Source: an uncultured Eubacterium sp.
GTDB lineage: Bacteria; Bacillota; Clostridia; Lachnospirales; Lachnospiraceae
NCBI GenBank assembly: GCA_900550135.1
Contig: URQO01000009.1
Span: 1 to 45,783 of the forward strand
DNA length: 45,783 nucleotides
Direction of reading: 5' to 3'
Numbering within the stretch: the stretch's first letter is position 1; each line of letters begins with the position of its first letter. Below, piece after piece: positions 32,237 to 40,896 of the stretch. The translations under genes and the position numbers were made by a program. The notes beneath the pieces are model-generated. The model searched no databases. It worked only from the letters and a program-made list of their open reading frames with translations, and was not told the origin of the DNA.

Positions 32237-33460
32237 CTATTTTTTGTTTCTTTCATTATAATCTTTAACCATGTTTACCTTAGAAGCCATAGAACCCTGT
32301 TTAACATTAGCTTTTGCCTTTGCTATCTTTTCCTCTCTTTCAGCTTCAGTCATAGTTGAATTATTTGAAAAACTTCTTGTACTTGATTTAGAAGCTTCTA
32401 ATACTTTATCTCTATATATGCCCTGTTTAGCTTTACGTTTTTCAGCTTTCTTTGCAGCTTTCTCTTTATTTTCTTCGATAATGTCATTTACATCTACTTT
32501 ATTCAAATGCATATTAACAAATATCTGCTGTATCATCAAAATACCTGAACCTGCCATCCAGTATAAACCAATACCAATTGAAAACTGCCAGCACATATAA
32601 ACTGAGATAAGTGGCATCATTATGTTCATAACCTTCATTGAACCTGCCATTGGATTGTCCTGCATTGAAGCTGTTTTATTCATTTTCTGTGAAAGCTGTA
32701 CACTTAAGAACTGGAATAAACCTGCAAGTACAGGAATAGCTAAAACTCCAATTATAAATAATGCACCTTTACTTATATCAAACATATCACTAGGTGATTT
32801 TGATAAATCAAGACCAAAGAATCTGTTAAGACTTCTAATCTTATCTGAAGCATCAATATTAACACTATTTAAAATGTCATTTAAAGTTGTGCCTTTTGAT
32901 AAGCTTACTCCTCCATTTGTACGTGATGCATAACCTGACATTGCATCAATATAACTTGTTACGCTACCTTTTTTTGTAAAAAACTGGTCAATCTGTGCGC
33001 TACTCATATGATTAATCACGTCTATATAAAGATTCTTAATTGGCTGTACATATGCCGGTATATTCATGATTACTCTGTACAATGCAAACAAAATAGGCAT
33101 CTGAATAATAAGCTGTAAACAACTACCTGTAGGAGAAGTTCCATACTTATCGTAAACTGCCTTCATTTCTTCCTGCATTGCCAACTGTGACTGCTGATCC
33201 TTCTTATTCTGATACTTTTTCTGAATTGCCTGAATTTCAGGATTCATAACAGTATTTAACTTTGTAAATTTCTGCTGTTTTATAGTCATTGGAAGCATCA
33301 ACATTCTAACTACCAAAGTAAATATAATAATAAGAAAACCTATATTATAAATACCAAGTAATGAAAAACCATCATACAAATATTCAAGTATCTTACCTAA
33401 AACCCATGCAAATGGTCCTAAAATACCACCTGTCTGTGTGGCAACTAATAAACCGCTCAT
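32237..33460 (-). CDS. yidC: Membrane protein insertase YidC/SpoIIIJ
   Basis: The 407-residue insertase places proteins in the cytoplasmic membrane with or without SecYEG. It has five or so membrane helices: about 42-62 (IGFLIIIFTLVVRMLMLPM, with the functional Arg of the hydrophilic groove), 118-136, 230-250, and 270-310. The cytoplasmic loop 65-110 is charged and helical. The C-terminal tail (about 325-407) is long and very basic, typical for ribosome binding. It lacks the lipoprotein signal of Bacillus SpoIIIJ, starting instead with MSGLLVATQTGG. Flanked by yidD and jag. Confidence 0.95.
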   Translation of the reverse strand: MSGLLVATQTGGILGPFAWVLGKILEYLYDGFSLLGIYNIGFLIIIFTLVVRMLMLPMTIKQQKFTKLNTVMNPEIQAIQKKYQNKKDQQSQLAMQEEMKAVYDKYGTSPTGSCLQLIIQMPILFALYRVIMNIPAYVQPIKNLYIDVINHMSSAQIDQFFTKKGSVTSYIDAMSGYASRTNGGVSLSKGTTLNDILNSVNIDASDKIRSLNRFFGLDLSKSPSDMFDISKGALFIIGVLAIPVLAGLFQFLSVQLSQKMNKTASMQDNPMAGSMKVMNIMMPLISVYMCWQFSIGIGLYWMAGSGILMIQQIFVNMHLNKVDVNDIIEENKEKAAKKAEKRKAKQGIYRDKVLEASKSSTRSFSNNSTMTEAEREEKIAKAKANVKQGSMASKVNMVKDYNERNKK

Positions 33461-33471
33461 TTAATCCTCCT

Positions 33472-33726
33472 TTAGGGAACAGGATCATATCCGCCTTTAT
33501 GAAAATAATTACATCTTAAAATTCTTCTTATAGCAAGATAAGACCCTTTCAGTGGTCCATATTTCTGTAAAGCCTCTAATGCATACTGTGAACATGTAGG
33601 AATATACCTACAACAAGGTGTTCTTTTCATAGGTGAAATAAACTTCTTATAAAACTTAACTCCACCTATTAATATAAAATTAAATCCTTTACCAACTAAA
33701 TGAATAACATTTTTAATTTTATTCAT
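33472..33726 (-). CDS. yidD: Membrane protein insertion efficiency factor YidD
   Basis: This small protein (84 residues) has the family core FYKKFISPMKRTPCCRYIPTCSQYALEAL, written here in part: FISP, CCRY, PTCSQYA, and the closing CNYFHKGGYDPVP. It assists YidC-dependent insertion. I chose ATG at 33726 as start because it follows AAGG and matches the usual beginning; an in-frame TTG at 33741 would add five residues. It lies between rnpA and yidC, 11 bp before yidC. Confidence 0.93.
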   Translation of the reverse strand: MNKIKNVIHLVGKGFNFILIGGVKFYKKFISPMKRTPCCRYIPTCSQYALEALQKYGPLKGSYLAIRRILRCNYFHKGGYDPVP

Positions 33727-33798
33727 AACCTTTTTCTCCAATAATCAATATACATCTATTGCTTTGTTTTCCTAATAGTTACGAATTTCATTTTAAAA

Positions 33799-34134
33799 TT
33801 AATTTAAAATGTTCTGAATCTTTCCCAAGTGCAACAATGCACTTTCTATTGAATGAAAATTTTCGTCCCTAGCAGTATTTCTAACTACTACGACTATGTC
33901 CAAACTACTATTGAACATATCTTTATTTAGTCTGTAGCTTTCTCTGATTAAACGGGTTAGGCGATGTCTCACTATACTATTTCCTACTTTTTTACTAACT
34001 GAAATACCTAATCTGTTAATGTTTAAATCATTTTTTAAAACATACATTACTAAATATTTATTAGCCTTTGATTTTCCGTTTTGATAAACATTTTGAAAAT
34101 CATTATTCTTTTTTAATGAAGTATATTCACTCAT
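33799..34134 (-). CDS. rnpA: Ribonuclease P protein component
   Basis: The 111-residue basic protein pairs with RNase P RNA to remove 5' leaders from pre-tRNAs. The conserved RNR-type motif appears as VGNSIVRHRLTRLIRESYRL near residues 51-70, preceded by LGISVSKK. The N-terminal SLKKNNDFQNVYQNGKSKANKYL is standard. The gene follows rpmH on the same strand with a GGAGA site. RNase P RNA itself is not in this window. Confidence 0.95.
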   Translation of the reverse strand: MSEYTSLKKNNDFQNVYQNGKSKANKYLVMYVLKNDLNINRLGISVSKKVGNSIVRHRLTRLIRESYRLNKDMFNSSLDIVVVVRNTARDENFHSIESALLHLGKIQNILN

Positions 34135-34155
34135 ATAATTTCTCCATATAAAGAA

Positions 34156-34176
34156 AGGTCACATCGAATGTGACCT
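34156..34176 (-). other. Hairpin at the rpmH stop codon
   Basis: AGGTCACAT (34156-34164) and ATGTGACCT (34168-34176) make a 9-bp stem with a 3-nt loop. The stem overlaps the last bases of the rpmH stop codon on the minus strand. The following CTTTCTTTAT is a poor T-run, so it may partly end transcription or mark a processing point between rpmH and rnpA. Confidence 0.55.
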
Positions 34177-34309
34177 AAGCTGATAATTTCTTTCTTCCCT
34201 TTGCTCTTCTACTAGCAAGAACTTTTCTACCGCCTGCTGTGCTCATTCTTTTTCTAAATCCATGAACTTTTGATCTCTGTCTTTTCTTTGGCTGAAATGT
34301 CATCTTCAT
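34175..34309 (-). CDS. rpmH: 50S ribosomal protein L34
   Basis: The 44-residue, highly basic protein reads MKMTFQPKKRQRSKVHGF at its start and RMSTAGGRKVLASRRAKG in its middle, the standard L34 sequence except Met at position 3, where Arg is usual. ATG at 34309 is preceded by GGAGG at an 8-nt spacing. It is the first gene of the leftward rpmH-rnpA-yidD-yidC-jag series, with a promoter at 34390-34418. Confidence 0.97.
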   Translation of the reverse strand: MKMTFQPKKRQRSKVHGFRKRMSTAGGRKVLASRRAKGRKKLSA

Positions 34310-34389
34310 AATACGGCACCTCCTTTTCTGTTCTATAGTAAAACATCATTTTACAATTACCATATAAATATAATCGCAGTCAATTATTG

Positions 34390-34418
34390 ATTAAACCACA
34401 CTTTTTCCATAATTTCAA
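34390..34418 (-). promoter_or_regulatory. Promoter of the rpmH operon
   Basis: On the minus strand TTGAAA (34418-34413) and TTTAAT (34395-34390) are separated by 17 bp, about 80 bp before rpmH. A second, weaker candidate (TTGACT near 34385) lies closer to the gene. Confidence 0.55.
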
Positions 34419-34734
34419 GTATTTTTACTATATTTATCTATTTTTATTATTTATAAGTAAGAAAATTATATTTAGTTTACATATAATTTTCTTACTTTAC
34501 ATAAAGTTATCAACCAAATGTTAATAACTTGTTAATAACTTTATTTTTTACTCCCATATTAAGGCATTTTTTATTTTTTATGTTAATAACTTTAATAATA
34601 TTATGTCGATTATTGTCACAATTAACCTTATAATAATCACTTATTTGCATATTTTATGTAAATCAAATTACCACTTTTATTTTTTTTATATTATTTTTAG
34701 TTTCTTCCTATTTATAATATATATTTATTTTTTA

Positions 34735-34763
34735 TTGAAAACATTGTCTTTTTGATGTATTAT
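34735..34763 (+). promoter_or_regulatory. Promoter of dnaA
   Basis: TTGAAA at 34735-34740 and TATTAT at 34758-34763 are separated by 17 bp, giving a predicted start near 34770 and a leader of about 42 nt before the start codon at 34812. Confidence 0.55.
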
Positions 34764-34773
34764 ATTACTGTGT

Positions 34774-34791
34774 GGGCTTTATGCCCTTTTT
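34774..34791 (+). other. Small GGGC/GCCC hairpin with T-run at the 5' end of the dnaA leader
   Basis: GGGC (34774-34777) and GCCC (34783-34786) pair around TTTAT and are followed by TTTTT (34787-34791), between the promoter and the ribosome binding site. The 4-bp stem is short for a terminator; it may protect the mRNA 5' end or act as a weak attenuator. Confidence 0.4.
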
Positions 34792-34811
34792 ACACTTTCA
34801 AGGAGGACATT

Positions 34812-36221
34812 ATGTTAAACATAGTAAAAGAAAAATGGCCTGAAATATTGGATTTTTTTCAAAAGGAATATGATATCCAATATATTACATTTCAAACTTT
34901 CATTTTACCTTTAAATGTTCATTCATATAAAGATGGATTAGTAAAACTTGTTTTTACAGGTCAAAGTGGAAGTAATGGTCTTCAATATATAACAAAAAAA
35001 TATTCAGACTTTTTAAAGATATCTATTTCTGTTGTTATTGGTGAAAACGTAGAATTAAAGATTATTCTTCCAGAAGATGCAGAATTAGATGAAGAAAATT
35101 TAAATGCCAATGATGCTTCCACAATTTCTGAAGATATTTTGCTGGATAAAAGAATTCAGGAAGCTCACTTAGATAAAAAATATACTTTTGATTCATTTGT
35201 AGTAGGAAACAACGCTGTAGCTCATGCTACATCTTTAGCTGTTGCCGACTCGCCGGGTGAAGCTCATAACCCTTTATTTATATACGGTGGTGTTGGTCTT
35301 GGAAAAACCCACTTGATGCAATCAATTGGAAACTTTGTTTTAAAATCAGATTCAAATTCAAAGGTTTTGTATACAACTACAGAATCATTTACAAATGAAA
35401 TTGTAGATTTACTGGGTAAACCAAACAAGAACCAGGATGAAATTATTGAATTTAGAAAGAAATACAGAAATGTAGATGTTCTATTAATAGATGATATTCA
35501 GTTTATATCAGGAAAAGACAGAACTCAGGAAGAATTATTTAATATATTCAATGAGCTATTTTTAAAACATAAGCAGATTGTATTTACATCAGATAGAAAG
35601 CCAAACGAAATCGAAGATATTGCTGACAGACTTACAACACGTTTTCAGCAGGGACTTACAGTTGATATTCAAAGTCCTGACTACGAAACACGTATGGCTA
35701 TTCTAAAAAAACATGCTCTTTCAAAGGGTATTAAAGTTACTGATGACAAAGAAGATATTGAAAACGCTAACATATTAGAAGCATTGGATTATATTGCTAC
35801 CAACTTTAGCAGCAATGTACGAGAGCTTGAAGGCTCACTTAACAATATTATAGCTTTTTCAAAGGTAAACAGAGTTCCTATTACAAAAGAGTTTGCAATG
35901 GAAACTTTAAAAGTAGACAATTCAGAAGAAAAGATTACATGTCAGACTATTATAAATACTGTAGCTGAACATTTTCAAATTTCTGCTTCTGACATTTGTT
36001 CTACAAAAAGAAGCAGTGATGTAGCTTTTCCTAGACAGATTTGTATGTATTTATGCAGAATCTATACAGATGAAAAGCTTGAAACTATTGCAAAATACTT
36101 AAAGAAGAAAAATCATGCAACTATCAGTTATGGTTACAATGAAATAAAGAAGGCTATCGAAAATGATCCTTCTACAAAGAACACCATAGATGTTTTAAAG
36201 AAAAAGATAAATCCTAACTAA
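34812..36221 (+). CDS. dnaA: Chromosomal replication initiator DnaA, with a divergent domain IV signature
   Basis: The 469-residue initiator binds DnaA boxes and opens the origin. I start it at 34812 because AAGGAGG lies 5 bp upstream; an in-frame ATG 60 bp earlier has no such site and would run through the leader hairpin. Domain I is about 1-80, a short linker follows, then AAA+ domain III with Walker A GGVGLGKTH near 159-167 and Walker B VLLIDDIQF near 224. Domain IV is about 375-469. The canonical FGGRDHTTV signature is LKKKNHATI here (Asn434, His435, Ala436, Thr437), and R405 of E. coli corresponds to Phe in DVAFPRQ, though the Arg of KRSS and the PRQ motif are kept. It heads the dnaA-dnaN-yaaA-recF-gyrB-gyrA series. 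Confidence 0.97.
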   Translation: MLNIVKEKWPEILDFFQKEYDIQYITFQTFILPLNVHSYKDGLVKLVFTGQSGSNGLQYITKKYSDFLKISISVVIGENVELKIILPEDAELDEENLNANDASTISEDILLDKRIQEAHLDKKYTFDSFVVGNNAVAHATSLAVADSPGEAHNPLFIYGGVGLGKTHLMQSIGNFVLKSDSNSKVLYTTTESFTNEIVDLLGKPNKNQDEIIEFRKKYRNVDVLLIDDIQFISGKDRTQEELFNIFNELFLKHKQIVFTSDRKPNEIEDIADRLTTRFQQGLTVDIQSPDYETRMAILKKHALSKGIKVTDDKEDIENANILEALDYIATNFSSNVRELEGSLNNIIAFSKVNRVPITKEFAMETLKVDNSEEKITCQTIINTVAEHFQISASDICSTKRSSDVAFPRQICMYLCRIYTDEKLETIAKYLKKKNHATISYGYNEIKKAIENDPSTKNTIDVLKKKINPN

Positions 36222-36490
36222 TGTTAATAACTTTGTTAATTTTCTGGAATTTTGTGTTAATAACCAGGTTAATATCATTTTAATAACTTATATTTTTGAT
36301 TTTGTGACATTTACCTGATTTGATAATAATTTTTATTAGGTTGTTAATTAATCAGGGTTTATTAACATGTTATTATTTTGATTTTCCCTTATTTTATGGG
36401 GCTTGAATCGTTTTTTTATCTTATTATCGTTGCTTATTATTATTATCTTAATATTTATTTATTTATACTGACAAAAAGGAGATTTTACTT
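36222..36490. other. Probable downstream half of oriC with unwinding region (dnaA-dnaN intergenic)
   Basis: The 269-bp region holds TGTTAATAA at 36222-36230 and 36255-36263, the inverted form TTATTAACA at 36359-36367, and a close relative TGTTAATTA at 36342. A short GC-richer patch (GGGGCTTGAATCG, 36399-36411) is followed by four TTA triplets at 36434-36445, which fits the layout DnaA box, GC-rich patch, DnaA-trio described for the Bacillus unwinding element. The rest is AT-rich and likely the duplex-unwinding stretch; the dnaN ribosome binding site ends the region. Confidence 0.6.
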
Positions 36491-37591
36491 ATGAAACTTA
36501 TTTGCAAAAAATCAGATTTAATAGCCGGAATTAATATTGCTATGAAGGCTGTATCATCAAAAACTACAATGTCTATATTAGAATGTATCTTAATTGATGC
36601 CACACAGGGGGAAATTAAATTTACTTCTAATGATATGGAACTTGGCATTGAAACTGTAGTAGAAGGAGAAATAGTTGAAGCCGGAAGCATTGCCATAGAT
36701 GCAAAGATTTTTTCAGAAATAGTAAGAAAGCTTCCGGACAATGATGTTGTAATTGAAGTAAATGATGAAAGCACTGCTAATATTACATGTGAAAATGCAA
36801 AATTTAACATTCTTATAAAATCATCTGAAGATTTTTCATATCTTCCTGAAATAGAAAAGAAAGATAGAATTACAATTTCTCAATTTTCTTTAAAGGAAAT
36901 TATCAGACAAACAAGTTTTGCAATAAATGATGCAGAAAAAAATAAATTACTAACAGGTGAATTATTTGAAGTAAACGGAAGTAAACTTAAAGTTGTTGCA
37001 TTAGACAAATTCCGTATTGCAATTAGAAATATTGAATTAAAAGAAGAATACGGAAACTTCAAAGTTTTAGTTCCAGGTAAGTCATTAAATGAAATAAGTA
37101 AAATTTTAAATGGTGGTGTAGATGATGAAGTAAATATTTATTTTACTTCAAATCATGTACTTTTCGAATTTGACAAAACAAAAGTAGTTTCAAGACTTAT
37201 TGAATCAACTAATTTCTTTGATACAGATAAAATGATAAGTAATGATTACAAAACAAAAATCAGTATCAATAAAAAGGAAATGGCTGATTGTATTGACAGA
37301 GCAACATTACTTATAAAAGAAGGAGACAAAAAACCGGTTTTTTTATCTATTAAAGATACTGAAATGGAACTTTCCATTAATACATTTATTGGATCAATGG
37401 ATGAAAATATTCCAATATCAAAAGCAGGAGATGATTTGTTAATCAGCTTTAATCCTAAGTTCTTAATTGATATTCTTAAAGTATTAGATCAGGAAGAGGT
37501 AAGTATGTACTTTACAAATCCAAAAGCACCTTGCTTTATTAAGGATGAAGAAGGCAGTTACATTTATATAGTACTTCCTGTAGTTCAGTAA
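36491..37591 (+). CDS. dnaN: DNA polymerase III subunit beta (sliding clamp)
   Basis: The 366-residue product forms the ring clamp that tethers the replicative polymerase. The three repeats of the clamp fold fit the length, beginning with MKLICKKSDLIAGINIAMKAVSSKTTMSILECIL and ending with YIYIVLPVVQ, close to the usual C-terminal MPMRL-type end (here LPVVQ). It lies after the origin region with AAAAGGAG at the start, and is followed 40 bp later by the S4-domain gene. Confidence 0.96.
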   Translation: MKLICKKSDLIAGINIAMKAVSSKTTMSILECILIDATQGEIKFTSNDMELGIETVVEGEIVEAGSIAIDAKIFSEIVRKLPDNDVVIEVNDESTANITCENAKFNILIKSSEDFSYLPEIEKKDRITISQFSLKEIIRQTSFAINDAEKNKLLTGELFEVNGSKLKVVALDKFRIAIRNIELKEEYGNFKVLVPGKSLNEISKILNGGVDDEVNIYFTSNHVLFEFDKTKVVSRLIESTNFFDTDKMISNDYKTKISINKKEMADCIDRATLLIKEGDKKPVFLSIKDTEMELSINTFIGSMDENIPISKAGDDLLISFNPKFLIDILKVLDQEEVSMYFTNPKAPCFIKDEEGSYIYIVLPVVQ

Positions 37592-37631
37592 TAAAAAGAA
37601 AGGAAATTATTTTTTAATAATTTGGATAAAA

Positions 37632-37844
37632 ATGGAAGATTTGAGTATTACTATAAAAGACGATTATATAAAACTTGGTCAGGCTTTAAAGTTGGCAGGT
37701 CTTGTTAGCTCAGGAGTTGATGCAAAGTTTTTAATTCAGGATGGTCAGGTAAAGGTAAATGGAGAAGTTGATACAAGAAGAGGAAAAAAACTTCGTCCAG
37801 GCGATACATTTGAATTTGAAAATACAGTGGTATTAGTGAAGTAA
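37632..37844 (+). CDS. yaaA: S4-domain RNA-binding protein YaaA/RlbA
   Basis: The 70-residue protein is essentially one S4 RNA-binding domain (LGQALKLAGLVSSGVDAKF, then VKVNGEVDTRRGKKLRPGD). It stands between dnaN and recF as in Bacillus subtilis, where the counterpart is named YaaA/RlbA. A role in ribosome assembly or RNA binding is likely from the family. Its stop codon overlaps the recF start (TAATG), so translation is coupled. Confidence 0.93.
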   Translation: MEDLSITIKDDYIKLGQALKLAGLVSSGVDAKFLIQDGQVKVNGEVDTRRGKKLRPGDTFEFENTVVLVK

Positions 37845-38932
37845 TGATTGTAAAAAAAGTTGAACTTAATAATTTTAGAAATTATAAATCTTTGTCACTT
37901 GATTTAGATAAAAAAACAAACATTTTATATGGCAACAATGCCCAGGGTAAAACCAATGTTTTGGAATCTATATATGTGTGCAGTACTACAAAATCTCATA
38001 GAACAAACAGGGACAGTGAATTAATTAATTTAGATTCATCAGAAGCACACATTAAAATATATATAGAAAAAAAATCAAGAAATCATAGAATTGACATTCA
38101 TCTAAGAAAAAATAAAACAAAGGGTATAGCAATAGATGGTATACCAATAAAAAAAGCCAGTGAGCTATTTGGATTGTTTAATGTTGTTATTTTTTCACCG
38201 GAAGATTTAGATATTATAAAAAAAGGTCCTTCGGAGCGAAGAAGATTTATTGATATGGAATTATGCCAGTTAGATAAAATATATGTTTATAATTTAACTA
38301 ACTATAATAAGATTATTACACAGCGAAATCGACTTTTAAAAGATATATATTTTAAACCTGAATTGGAGCAGACTCTAGATGTTTGGGATAGTCAGCTTGC
38401 TGAGTATGGTTCTAAAATTATACAAAGAAGAGAAAAATTTATCAGCGAAATCAATACTATAATAAAGCCCATTCATAAAAAAATAACGGGTGGAGTAGAA
38501 GATATTGAAATTGTTTACAACAGAAATTGTAGTTCAGAAGAGTTGTACAAGTTACTGGAGCAAAACAGACAAAGAGATATAAAATACAAATCTACTTCAG
38601 TTGGACCACATAAGGATGATATTTTATTTTTTAATGGAGATAAAAATATTAGAATATATGGAAGTCAGGGACAGCAACGTACAGCTTCTTTGTCACTGAA
38701 ATTAGCTGAAATAGAATTGGTAAAAGCATTAATAAATGATTTGCCGGTATTGTTGTTGGATGATGTGTTGTCAGAATTAGATTCAGAAAGACAAAATCAT
38801 CTTTTAAAAAGTTTGGATAATATTCAAACTATAATCACATGTACCGGGCTTGATGAATTTATTGAAAATAGATTTAAAATAAATAAAGTATTCCAAGTTA
38901 CAGATGGAAATGTAAAAGAAAAAACAGTTTAA
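37844..38932 (+). CDS. recF: DNA replication and repair protein RecF
   Basis: The 362-residue SMC-like ATPase helps load RecA at gaps with RecO and RecR. Walker A GNNAQGKTNV lies at 30-39, the signature region SQGQQRTASLSLKLAE near 274, and Walker B VLLLDDVLSELD near 303. The start MIVKKVELNNFRNYKSL is standard. Length matches the family. It overlaps yaaA and is followed 17 bp later by gyrB with AAGGAG. Confidence 0.96.
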   Translation: MIVKKVELNNFRNYKSLSLDLDKKTNILYGNNAQGKTNVLESIYVCSTTKSHRTNRDSELINLDSSEAHIKIYIEKKSRNHRIDIHLRKNKTKGIAIDGIPIKKASELFGLFNVVIFSPEDLDIIKKGPSERRRFIDMELCQLDKIYVYNLTNYNKIITQRNRLLKDIYFKPELEQTLDVWDSQLAEYGSKIIQRREKFISEINTIIKPIHKKITGGVEDIEIVYNRNCSSEELYKLLEQNRQRDIKYKSTSVGPHKDDILFFNGDKNIRIYGSQGQQRTASLSLKLAEIELVKALINDLPVLLLDDVLSELDSERQNHLLKSLDNIQTIITCTGLDEFIENRFKINKVFQVTDGNVKEKTV

Positions 38933-38949
38933 GCTGAAAGGAGTTACTA

Positions 38950-40884
38950 ATGGGTAACAACACAAATGTGGAAAATGAATATGGAGCAGATCAAATTCAG
39001 GTTTTAGAAGGACTTGAAGCAGTTAGAAAAAGACCCGGAATGTATATTGGTTCAACATCATCAAGAGGTCTTCATCATTTGGTTTATGAAATTGTTGACA
39101 ATGCAGTTGACGAAGCTTTGGCAGGATACTGTGATACAATTGATGTTCAAATCAATAAAGATAACTCAATTATAGTAAAAGATGATGGACGTGGAATTCC
39201 TACAGGAATTAATACAAAAACAGGAAAATCAGGAATAGAATTGGTATTTACAGTGCTTCATGCCGGTGGAAAATTCGGTGGTGGAGGATATAAAGTTTCC
39301 GGTGGACTTCATGGTGTAGGTGCATCAGTAGTAAATGCCTTGTCAGAATGGCTTGAAGTAAAAGTATGCCGTGACGGAAAAATTCATCAACAGAAGTATC
39401 AGAGAGGTCATGCTTTAGGTAATCTTGAAATCATCGGAGATTGTGACCCAAATTTTACAGGAACAGAAGTAAAGTTTTTACCGGACAAAACAATTTTTGA
39501 AGATACAGTTTATGATTATAGCGTGTTAGAAACAAGGTTAAGAGAAACTGCATTTCTTACAAAAAATCTTAAAATTATTTTAAGAGATGTAAGATCAGAA
39601 GAACCAATTGAAAAAACATTTCACTATGAAGGTGGTATAAAGGAATTTGTAACTTACTTAAACAAGGGAAAGACACCTTTGTATGAAGATGTAATATATT
39701 GCGAAGGCACAGTAAATAATGTTTATGTTGAAGTAGCAATGCAGCACAACGATGCGTATAACGAAAATTCATTTAGTTTTGTAAACAACATTAATACACC
39801 TGAAGGTGGTATGCAGGTTGAAGGTTTTAAGAGAGCATTAACAAAAACATTAAACAACTATGCCCGTCAGAACAAAATTTTAAAAGAAAAAGAAGATAAT
39901 CTTTCAGGTGAAGATTTTAGAGAAGGGTTAACTTCAATCATTAGTGTGAAAATAGAAGATCCTCAGTTTGAAGGGCAGACAAAGCAAAAATTAGGAAATA
40001 GTGAAGCGAGAACAGCAGTTGACAGCGTTGTAAGTGAACAGCTTACATATTTTCTTGAACAAAATCCTGGTGTTGCAAAAATTATTTGTGAAAAAGCAGT
40101 ACTCGCACAGCGTGCGAGAGAAGCTGCAAGACAGGCAAGAGAAACTACACGTAGAAAAACAGCGTTAGATGTAGCAGCACTTCCCGGAAAATTAGCTGAC
40201 TGTTCAGACAAGGATCCAAAGAAATGTGAAATTTTTATCGTAGAGGGAGATTCTGCTGGTGGCTCAGCTAAAAAAGCAAGAGTTAGAGCAACTCAGGCAA
40301 TATTGCCTCTTCGAGGAAAAATATTAAACGTAGAAAAAGCAAGATTAGACAGAATTATGCAGAATGCAGAAATACGTGCAATGATTACAGCTTTTGGTAC
40401 AGGAATTTATGATGAGTTTGATATTAGCAAATTGCGTTATAACAAAATCATTATTATGACTGATGCCGATGTTGATGGTGCACATATTGATACACTTATG
40501 CTTACATTCTTTTATAGATTTATGCCTGAACTTATTACAGATGGTCATGTTTATTTAGCAATGCCACCCCTTTATCAGGTAACAAGAAACAAGAAAAATT
40601 ATTATGCATACAGTGATGCAGAACTGGACAAAATCCTTACAGAAATAGGACGTGACAATCAGAATAAGATTCAGCGTTACAAAGGTTTAGGAGAAATGGA
40701 TGCATCACAGCTTTGGGATACAACAATGAATCCTGAAACAAGAATTTTAAAACAGGTAAAAATTAACGAAGATACATTAACAGAAATGGATTTAGCATTT
40801 ACAACACTTATGGGTGATGATGTTGAGCCGAGAAGAGAATTTATTGAAGCAAATGCAAAGTTTGTTCAAAACTTAGATATATAG
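38950..40884 (+). CDS. gyrB: DNA gyrase subunit B
   Basis: The 644-residue ATPase subunit of gyrase has the GHKL ATP site (EIVDNAVDEALAG near 37-49, DDGRGIPTG near 78, GGLHGVGASVVNA near 118), a transducer region, and the TOPRIM domain with EGDSAGGSAKKARV near 430 and MTDADVDGAHI near 503. It ends with the usual GDDVEPRREFIEANA. It lies 12 bp before gyrA in the same transcript. Confidence 0.97.
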   Translation: MGNNTNVENEYGADQIQVLEGLEAVRKRPGMYIGSTSSRGLHHLVYEIVDNAVDEALAGYCDTIDVQINKDNSIIVKDDGRGIPTGINTKTGKSGIELVFTVLHAGGKFGGGGYKVSGGLHGVGASVVNALSEWLEVKVCRDGKIHQQKYQRGHALGNLEIIGDCDPNFTGTEVKFLPDKTIFEDTVYDYSVLETRLRETAFLTKNLKIILRDVRSEEPIEKTFHYEGGIKEFVTYLNKGKTPLYEDVIYCEGTVNNVYVEVAMQHNDAYNENSFSFVNNINTPEGGMQVEGFKRALTKTLNNYARQNKILKEKEDNLSGEDFREGLTSIISVKIEDPQFEGQTKQKLGNSEARTAVDSVVSEQLTYFLEQNPGVAKIICEKAVLAQRAREAARQARETTRRKTALDVAALPGKLADCSDKDPKKCEIFIVEGDSAGGSAKKARVRATQAILPLRGKILNVEKARLDRIMQNAEIRAMITAFGTGIYDEFDISKLRYNKIIIMTDADVDGAHIDTLMLTFFYRFMPELITDGHVYLAMPPLYQVTRNKKNYYAYSDAELDKILTEIGRDNQNKIQRYKGLGEMDASQLWDTTMNPETRILKQVKINEDTLTEMDLAFTTLMGDDVEPRREFIEANAKFVQNLDI

Positions 40885-40896
40885 GAGGAACATTAA

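Larger units (their letters stand above)
34310..34811. other. Probable upstream half of oriC (rpmH-dnaA intergenic region)
   Basis: This 502-bp AT-rich region between divergent rpmH and dnaA holds three copies of TGTTAATAA in the same orientation at 34519, 34530 and 34581, all continuing ACTT. A related TTATCAAC lies at 34508. The reverse form TTATTAACA differs from the canonical DnaA box TTATCCACA at two positions; I found no canonical box. Position beside dnaA, divergence of the flanking operons and box clustering identify it as part of the replication origin by analogy with Bacillus and Clostridium. It also carries the rpmH and dnaA promoters. Confidence 0.7.

Noticed and set aside
34752..34811. 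An upstream in-frame ATG that would lengthen DnaA by 20 residues
   Set aside because: It lies in the promoter region, has no ribosome binding site, and the added residues do not resemble DnaA; ATG at 34812 follows AAGGAGG.
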